From: Ailanthus altissimus
Taxonomy: Eukaryota > Streptophyta > Magnoliopsida > Sapindales > Simaroubaceae
Length of the DNA stretch: 64,000 bases
NCBI GenBank assembly: GCA_946807835.1
Contig: OX327683.1
Coordinates: forward strand, 7,507,001-7,571,000
Reading direction: 5' to 3'
Under the pieces are notes generated by a model that worked only from the letters and a program-made list of their open reading frames with translations, did no database searches and was not told the origin of the DNA. The translations under genes and the position numbers were made by a program. Below are positions 57,976 through 64,000 of this stretch, piece by piece. Every line of letters starts with the position of its first letter. The stretch's first letter is position 1.

Positions 57976-58110
57976 AAAGACTAAGTAAATTAAATATTAG
58001 AGGATTAATCATTAGAAAACAAAGACTAAGAAAATTAAATATTAGAGGATTAATTATTAGAAAATAAAGACTAAGGAAATTAAATATTAGATGATTAATT
58101 ATTAGAAAAT
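57976..58110. repeat. Exact 45-bp tandem triplication in an LTR end
   Basis: Units 57976-58020, 58021-58065 and 58066-58110 each begin AAAGACTAAG and end ATTAGAAAAC/T. The related LTR at 50417 has a single copy (around 51426-51470). Small differences exist between units. The triplication abuts the junction with copia RNase H. Confidence 0.92.
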
Positions 58111-58111
58111 A

Positions 58112-58598
58112 TATCCCAATTGAATACACTAATTCTGATTTTCAATCTGACTTAGATTCTAAAAAATCTACGTCTGGATCAGTGTTCACTCTTGATGATA
58201 GAGCCATTGTGTTAAGAGTATAAAACAATAATGTATTGCTGATTCTATCATGGAAGCTAAATATGTAGCGACTTGTGAAGCAGCTAAGGAAACGGTATGG
58301 TTCTATAAATTCTTATCGGATCTGGAAGTTGTTCCAGATATGGATAAACAGATCACATTTTATTGTGATAATTATGGTGCAGTGGCAAATTTCAAAGAGC
58401 CAATAAATCACAAAAGAGGCAAGAACATAGAAAGGAAATACCGTTTGATCAAAGAGATTGTTCATCGAAGAGATGTCATAGTGCAAAAAATCGAGTGACA
58501 AAATAACCATGCTGATCTTTTTATGAAGACTCTTCCACTGCTAGTTTTAAGAGTCACTTAGAGGGCTTAGGGATACGAGACATGTCTCACATACTTTA
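58112..58598 (+). pseudogene. Copia remnant 3, RNase H end
   Basis: EYTNSDFQSDLDSKKSTSGS (from about 58118) is the start of copia RNase H with the first catalytic Asp; then a frame 58250-58498 reads MEAKYVATCEAAKETVWFYK, VVPDMDKQITFYCDNYGAVA, HKRGKNIERKYRLIKEIVHR, i.e. the Glu and Asp catalytic blocks and the C-terminal helix. The frame ends at TGA (58496-58498), and family text continues (NHADLFMKTLPLLVLRVT). A frameshift and stops separate the first block from the rest. Confidence 0.88.
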
Positions 58599-58613
58599 GG
58601 ACAAGTGGGAGAT
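58599..58613 (+). other. Polypurine tract of copia remnant 3
   Basis: GGACAAGTGGGAGAT immediately before the TGTTAG start of the 3' LTR; this AAGTGGGAGAT form is standard for plant copia elements. Confidence 0.85.
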
Positions 58614-60050
58614 TGTTAGAAGTGTGCCCTAAAAGCATAATTATTTGTATTTAGATACTGTTGAAAATAATTAATAGAGACTATTCATTCAATATTATAT
58701 TTGCAATTATGATTGTTTTATTCAAAGATCATTAAATTCTTTAATTATTATAACTTTAAACTTAGTATATAATAGTTATATACGAGAGGATTAAGTTTAA
58801 GCATAATGATCTAAACTTGTCCTTAGTTTGAATAAAGACGGAAACTTCATTTTGATAGACTACAAGTACTGTCTATTTGTATATTGTATACAATAGTCTT
58901 ATCTGGAATGTTCTATGTGTTGACATAGAAAATGGAGGCACTTTGTATAATGTTGATTATATAGGACTGGACCACGATAAAATTAATTCTTTATTAATCT
59001 CCGTTAGTAAAAAGAATTTATTTTATCACAATATAATTATATATAGTTTAATTTAAATTTTTAGTGATTAATGAACTCTTATTCATTGAGTTATGTTTAT
59101 TAATTTACATGAGAAAGACTGTAAAAGATTTTCAATCAGTTACCAAGTATTTTATAAATGTAACAAAATGGATGAGTGTGAACATTTCTCACAGATATAG
59201 AATTCACTCATTCTGAAAGAAAGTTAGATAAGTTTTTTCCTTGATAAATAATTCTGATCTTGAACATAATGAGCTCTCAATTTTCTTTAAGAGTTAAAGA
59301 AAATAATAAATTTGTAAATTTCACAAATTAAATGTTTAAAAGATGATCAATATAGATCAAGAATAATGATATAATTAGAGAAGTTAATAGACACTTAACC
59401 TAGCTCTAATTATGAACACTTATGGAGGATTGATTTATATGAAATGATTATTAAATAAATAAAGACAATTTTTTGTTTTATAATTCATATGCAAAATAAA
59501 GAGTTTAACTTTATATATTTAGTGGAGTAATATAAAGTTAATAAATAAAATAATATTGATTAAAGAGTTTAATCAAATGATTTAATTTATTGAAACTTAA
59601 TTTTATAGGTCCATCAAATTCCCATACTGGTTCCATAAATATTAAAATGGACTATTGGATTAATTGTAGGATCTTGAATATTAATTAGCTCAAGTTTAAT
59701 TTAATTAAACTTATTAAAATTAATTAATTAATTTTATTGGCCCATGATTAATTTGATTAAATTTATTGGGCTCAATTTATTATAATTATGAAATTAAATA
59801 AATAATTAAATTATTTATTTAAATTAAATAATTATGAATTATTTAATTAAAAATAATATTAGATATTATATTTATTCTTTTAATTATTTAAATTAAAATA
59901 ATATAAATATGTTATTTTATTTTAATCCTATTAAGATTAAAAGTTTTATTTATATTAGATTTCTTATATTATAAAAAAAGATTTTAAGAATTATTTTTAC
60001 GTATTCTTTATTAATGTTTTTATAAATAATTTTTTAAAAAAAAAAATTAA
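58614..60050 (+). repeat. 3' LTR of copia remnant 3
   Basis: Starts TGTTAGAAGTGTGCCCTAAA. Shares blocks with the solo LTR at 31975 (TATATAGGACTGGACCA at 58958; CTAGCTCTAATTATGAACA at 59400; GAGTTTAATCAAATGATT at 59564). The right end is not visible; AAGAACA near 60053 is one candidate. The 5' LTR is not in the window. Confidence 0.7.
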
Positions 60051-60053
60051 GAA

Positions 60054-61405
60054 CACAAAATTTAAATTTTTTATAATTCATCAATTCGTCTACACGAATA
60101 ATTCATTAATATGAGATACAGCATAAAAAATTTGCTAATATTAATAAAAAATATCGTAAAAAATTTAGGATTAAGATATGTTTTTTATATTACTTTATTG
60201 TTAAATTAAAATAGGCTGAAATTTTTTTAAATCGTTTCTTGGTTGGATCTTAATGAATTTGTCACATTTACAGTTTTGAAACCCGTATTTCAACCGTCTG
60301 ATCTTTGTTTTTTTTTTTCATGAAATCCGCACCAATGATCATGATCAGCTATTATTCAATTGTTTCAAATTGCTGAAGCAGCATGAAAATATCGAACAAA
60401 TAATGATCATAAGCTGAGTTCAAGTGATCATATCACCTGAACAAATATTTTTGATGATTTCAGAAGAGTAAATGTTAAATATGAACAGAATAATTGAAAT
60501 GATTGCTTAAAAACAAATATTAAAATCATCAAAGCCATTGATTGGCCGAATGGACATGAAGTCCAGTAAATAATTCTTTTAAAGAAACTAAACCCACGAA
60601 TCAGTAAAGCTTGAATATAGATGTGATTTGACTTTGATATCAATAAACAAACTTAACATATTATTTAACAAATGCTTCCATGAAGATGATGATACGGTTT
60701 ATGTAAATAGCTTGCAATATCAAATCTAAGAAAGCACAGAACAATAAATGTCATGATTCACCAAATTCAATTAACCAAATAGTAATTATTTTGCGGTAAT
60801 CATACAAATTTTTCGGATATTAAGGATCACCCAATCAATTAATATTATTTTTCACTTACGACGCCAAATAAAGTATTATGAATTTTTATTGATCCATAAA
60901 TGTGAAGTTTAATTGATATTTTTTGAAAGAAACATTAGAGAATTTTAATTTTTAGAGAAATACAATTTTGATAAAATGAATTGTATATCCCATTAAAACT
61001 TTTGGGCGGAAAAAACTCATAAAGAAATTATAAAAATATTCTTGATAGGCCTTTTATATCCTTAATAAATTTTTATAAAAATATACTAATTAACTACTCA
61101 CAAGATAATTTATTTTATAATTTTTACATTATTGTTTACACTTTTTTCCTAATTATTTTTTCAATGAATGAAGAGTTTAAAAAAAGGCTTAAATATCATT
61201 AAAAATTGCAGTTATACTCATAGTACTTTTAATATTTGAAAACATATTTTACATAATATTTATAAATTATTTGCAAATTTAAGAAGTGTGAAAAACATGT
61301 TTAATATGACTAAAAAAACTTGTTTAATATAATATCTAAATATATATAATAAAAAAAGTTATATGTCTTGGTTAAAGTATTTTTCAATAAATTTTTGTAA
61401 TGTTG
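60054..61405. other. AT-rich spacer
   Basis: No gene recognised. 60230-60900 is somewhat less AT-rich (AAACCCGTATTTCAACCGTC at 60278), perhaps the remains of the LTR or of an older element, but no family was identified. Confidence 0.4.
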
Positions 61406-61409
61406 ATTA

Positions 61410-62831
61410 TGTTAGACATATAATGTTATTTATACCTTTAAAATATGTGAAATAATATTTTATTTGATTAATAAAAATTTATTCATACATATAATTAAGT
61501 ATATATTGATAAGCTCATATTTATAAAGTATGTGATCTATGTATTAAGCATATGATGCTAATACAGAGGGTATAGATCGCAAAATCTTTATAAATTAAAT
61601 CATGTTTACAACTATTAATGAAAATGGCATTTCATTATGTAAGATTGTAGTTTTTTCTGCTTCTTATAGTGGATGATTTACCTTAATCATCGAAGTAGAG
61701 ACTTCAATTAGAGAAACTAATATATATATATACATTGAACAAGACTACTGTGAATTTTGATATAGTTAACTAAATGTCGTAGATCTTAATCTACAAAAAT
61801 TTTAATAAGCTTGATTGATCTTAATCCTGATCAGATAATGAACTTACATTTATACGTTGTATCTTTTGAGCTATCATGGAGTGAGATCCATATAAACGGT
61901 CAAAACTTCAATAGCTTGGAGATATAATTTCATGAGTCATAGGAACATATATTTACAAAATAAAATCTAATAATTAATGTCCACCTAAGATGTTTGCAGT
62001 ATTTGATCATTAGAATCTGTGGCCACAGTTTATTCAATAAATTATTTATTGAATAATAATATTTATTTGTAAATTTATTTATAAATATATATATATTAAA
62101 AATGATCGTTAGAGCATTCAAGGACTTAGGGGCAAATAAGTAATTAAAGAGGAAATATATTTTTTTTGGCTAGCTTTAATTGTGGACATCAATTAGATGG
62201 TCAATTAAGTGATTATTGTTGGTCTAAAGACCAAGCCCAATTTAATTAAATAGAGTTTTAATTAAATGAGCTTTTGTTTTATAACATGAGTTACTAGAGT
62301 ACAACCTTTACCTTTTAGTGGAAAAGCCTCGGGTAAACTTAGAAGAATTAGTGTATTATGAGATAATAAGGACTAAACCTTTTAAGTTGGAGTTAGGAAG
62401 CCCATAGGTCTTGCAGTTCCTCTACTAGCTGAAATCCTAATCAAACTCTAATTTTATAATCCTAATCAAATTCTAAATACCAAAGGGAGATCTCTATATA
62501 TATATGAGAGGTATGTAATAAGAAAAGAGACCACAATATATAGAGAAAAATTCTTTTACGTATTCTTACGTGGGAAAAATATTTAATTAATACAATTCTC
62601 TCAGATTTTAGTATTAGTAATTTTAGAGATTAAGAAAGATTCACGCGCCCACATGCATTGAGTTTGAAGATTGAGGATAGTAGAGAAGATTGCAGCCAGT
62701 CAATTCAAGATTTGTCATAACGAGGAATTGAGATAATCTTCTATCCATATACATATAATTATGAACAAAACGATCTGACTTCTGCTGCGTTTATTTTTAT
62801 AAACAGAAAACTTTTATTTACCATACCAACA
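61410..62831 (+). repeat. Probable 5' LTR of copia-type element 4
   Basis: Runs from TGTTAGACATATAATG to ATTTACCATACCAACA (TGTT/AACA inverted ends), about 1.42 kb. Contains TATA-like CTCTATATATATATGAGAGG (62493) and the U5-like CTTCTGCTGCGTTTATTTTT (62779) seen in similar form in the solo LTR at 31975 (TTCCGCTGCGTTATG). A primer site follows. The left end is the less certain one; no 5-bp duplication can be checked. Confidence 0.6.
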
Positions 62832-62833
62832 AC

Positions 62834-62846
62834 TAGTATCAGGGCC
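62834..62846 (+). other. Primer binding site of copia-type element 4
   Basis: TAGTATCAGGGCC matches the initiator-tRNA(Met) site TGGTATCAGAGCC with two changes, two bases after the inferred LTR end. Confidence 0.7.
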
Positions 62847-64000
62847 GCCTTATTTCATATTACATATATAGTTTATTTTGTATATGGTAGTAATTGTTTA
62901 TTGTGGCATCAATTGCATACTAATTTATATTGTTATTTTTATTAATTATTTAATGAATGGTTACGCCCAATAATTCATGGTTAGATATTTATTTTTATTT
63001 TTCTTAGAATTATAATAAGAGGGGGTGATGAAATTGTATCACAATTTTCTCTTTTGGTTAGGTTAATTCTTAGTGATTTTTTAGATTTCTTTATAAGCCA
63101 AATAAATGGCTTAGAATTTTTATTTGTAATCTAAAGAATATATATTTTTATTATTATTTTAGTTTTAATAATAATAAAAAAAGGAAAAGAAAAAAAAAGA
63201 GAAGGAAAAAGTAAAAGAAAAAAAAAGGAGAAAGAATGGGAGGTGGCATTGGAGAGAAGGGTGAAGATTTGAAAAATATAATTTAGACTCTTTTAACTTT
63301 AATAAATTATGTGTTGGTCAAGATATTTTATAGATTAATCCTAAATATTTGTAAATTTTGCAAATAAGGCTAACAGAATAATTTATTCTTAGTCAGCTCC
63401 CTTTAATGTTGGATAATTACAATTTGGTGAGAAATTATAAGAAATTACAATGTTTGATCCAAATTTGTTTTGGACTAATTTTTGAATATTTACAAATTCA
63501 AAGTTGGCCCAAACTCCTTTTAATTTTGGTCCAAATTTTATAAAATTTTATTTGGGTTATTTTATTAAAATTATTGGGTCTAAAAATATTTTTATTTAAA
63601 TTTTTTTAAGAAGGCCCAAAGAATTTAAGTCTAAAATATGCCAAATTTATTTTTAAAATAAATGGACCAAAAAAAATTAAGAGGCCCAAAATTCAAGCCT
63701 ATAAAAGAAGACAAATAAGAGAATGTAACATTATGCAAGAGCCAAAGTTGACTTTAAGGAAGACTTTGAAGAATTTAGACTTAATTTTTAATATTTTTCT
63801 TCTTAGGAAAAGTCATGAATTATGAGTTATTTATTTATTTAGTTAATTGATTGGATGAATAACATGTCATATAGATTAAGGGTGCCACATTCACATGTCC
63901 ATGCATAAATATATCATATTGTATGACATTAATATTCTAATGAGATTAGGATAAGATTATTGACATAATTTTAATATTATATTAATTTATTATTTGACGT
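62847..64000 (+). other. Leader of copia-type element 4, runs off the window
   Basis: Non-coding so far as visible. Contains a purine-only run at about 63176-63240 (AAAAAAGGAAAAGAAAAAAA...) and TATA-like CCTATAAAAGAAGACAAATA at 63699. No gag start is found before the window ends, so the leader is longer than 1.1 kb or carries a further insertion. Confidence 0.5.
63172..63260 (+). repeat. Purine-rich tract
   Basis: About 65 nearly uninterrupted A/G bases (GAAAAAAAAAGGAGAAAGAA type) followed by GGGAGGTGGCATTGGAGAGA. Confidence 0.85.

Larger units (their letters stand above)
54738..58111 (+). mobile_element. Athila/Tat-like gypsy element, internally deleted (insertion B)
   Basis: Left: an LTR start (TAATAAGGGCATATTTGTT, 54738 to about 54955) that copies the start of the LTR at 50417. 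Next, protease-region coding sequence (54957-55304). Then AGACGACGTTAAATC-type and GGAGGCAACCCAAGG text (55530-55574) and GGAACAATGTCTAAATTAAG (55884), landmarks of Athila/Tat 3' regions. Finally an LTR right part (about 56990-58111) related to 50600-51480. Reverse transcriptase and integrase are absent and both LTRs are partial, so this is a recombined deletion derivative. Confidence 0.7.

Noticed and set aside
1..64000. tRNA, rRNA or snRNA genes
   Set aside because: I looked for tRNA T-arm and D-arm words and 5S box sequences and saw none convincing; a covariance-model scan would be needed to be sure.

Overview
The window is nuclear DNA of a flowering plant, most likely a eudicot. It is very AT-rich and intron-style, with no bacterial-type gene packing. 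Most of it is layers of old retrotransposons of typical plant lineages (Ty1/copia, Ty3/gypsy chromovirus and Athila/Tat-like, an L1-type LINE, a TRIM) plus small DNA transposons of the hAT and Mutator types. The species cannot be named from what I can see.

One clearly intact protein-coding gene is present: an intronless-CDS SUVH histone H3K9 methyltransferase of the SUVH1/SUVH3 type on the minus strand (11750-13783). It has a probable intron in its 5' UTR (13796-14034) and tandem G-box/ABRE motifs just upstream (14141-14194). Roughly 9-11.7 kb, downstream of it, holds no recognisable transposon and may contain its 3' UTR or a neighbouring exon.

Layout. 1-4.3 kb: degenerate tandem repeats, three Mutator-type MITEs, a decayed subtilase gene fragment (1900-2170), and a 658-bp TRIM-like element. 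4.3-8.9 kb: unidentified, with a GC-rich island (5.4-5.8 kb) and local repeats. 8.9-14.2 kb: the SUVH locus. 14.5-21.0 kb: a complete-ended but dead Ty3/gypsy element with matching 5-bp target duplications, carrying a 1023-bp hAT-type insert in its gag. 22.0-22.9 kb: another hAT-type MITE. 25.1-29.5 kb: a copia pseudo-element broken by an antisense gypsy-type LTR; the junction has been tandemly triplicated as three 668-bp units. 29.9-30.8 kb: a long-inverted-repeat element with a GC-richer core. 31.5-36.8 kb: a second copia pseudo-element with a solo LTR in gag and an in-frame 174-bp duplication in the reverse transcriptase, followed by a C-poor minisatellite (36.85-37.57 kb). 38-41.6 kb: antisense copia integrase, a hAT MITE, and a chromovirus integrase/chromodomain tail with its LTR. 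44.1-44.4 kb: a hAT MITE with a perfect 8-bp target duplication. 45.6-49.2 kb: an L1-type LINE interrupted by a solo LTR. 49.2-60 kb: a third copia pseudo-element split by two large gypsy-derived insertions. 61.4-64 kb: the 5' LTR and leader of another copia-type element that runs off the window.

The transposon proteins do not work together now: nearly all carry stop codons, often at conserved Trp codons, and large internal deletions. No undescribed functional system is demonstrable. The most unusual structures are the 668-bp triplication across a copia/LTR junction, the recurrent AGCGC-rich blocks in unrelated LTRs, the long-TIR element with a GC-richer core, and the GC-rich island at 5.4-5.8 kb.
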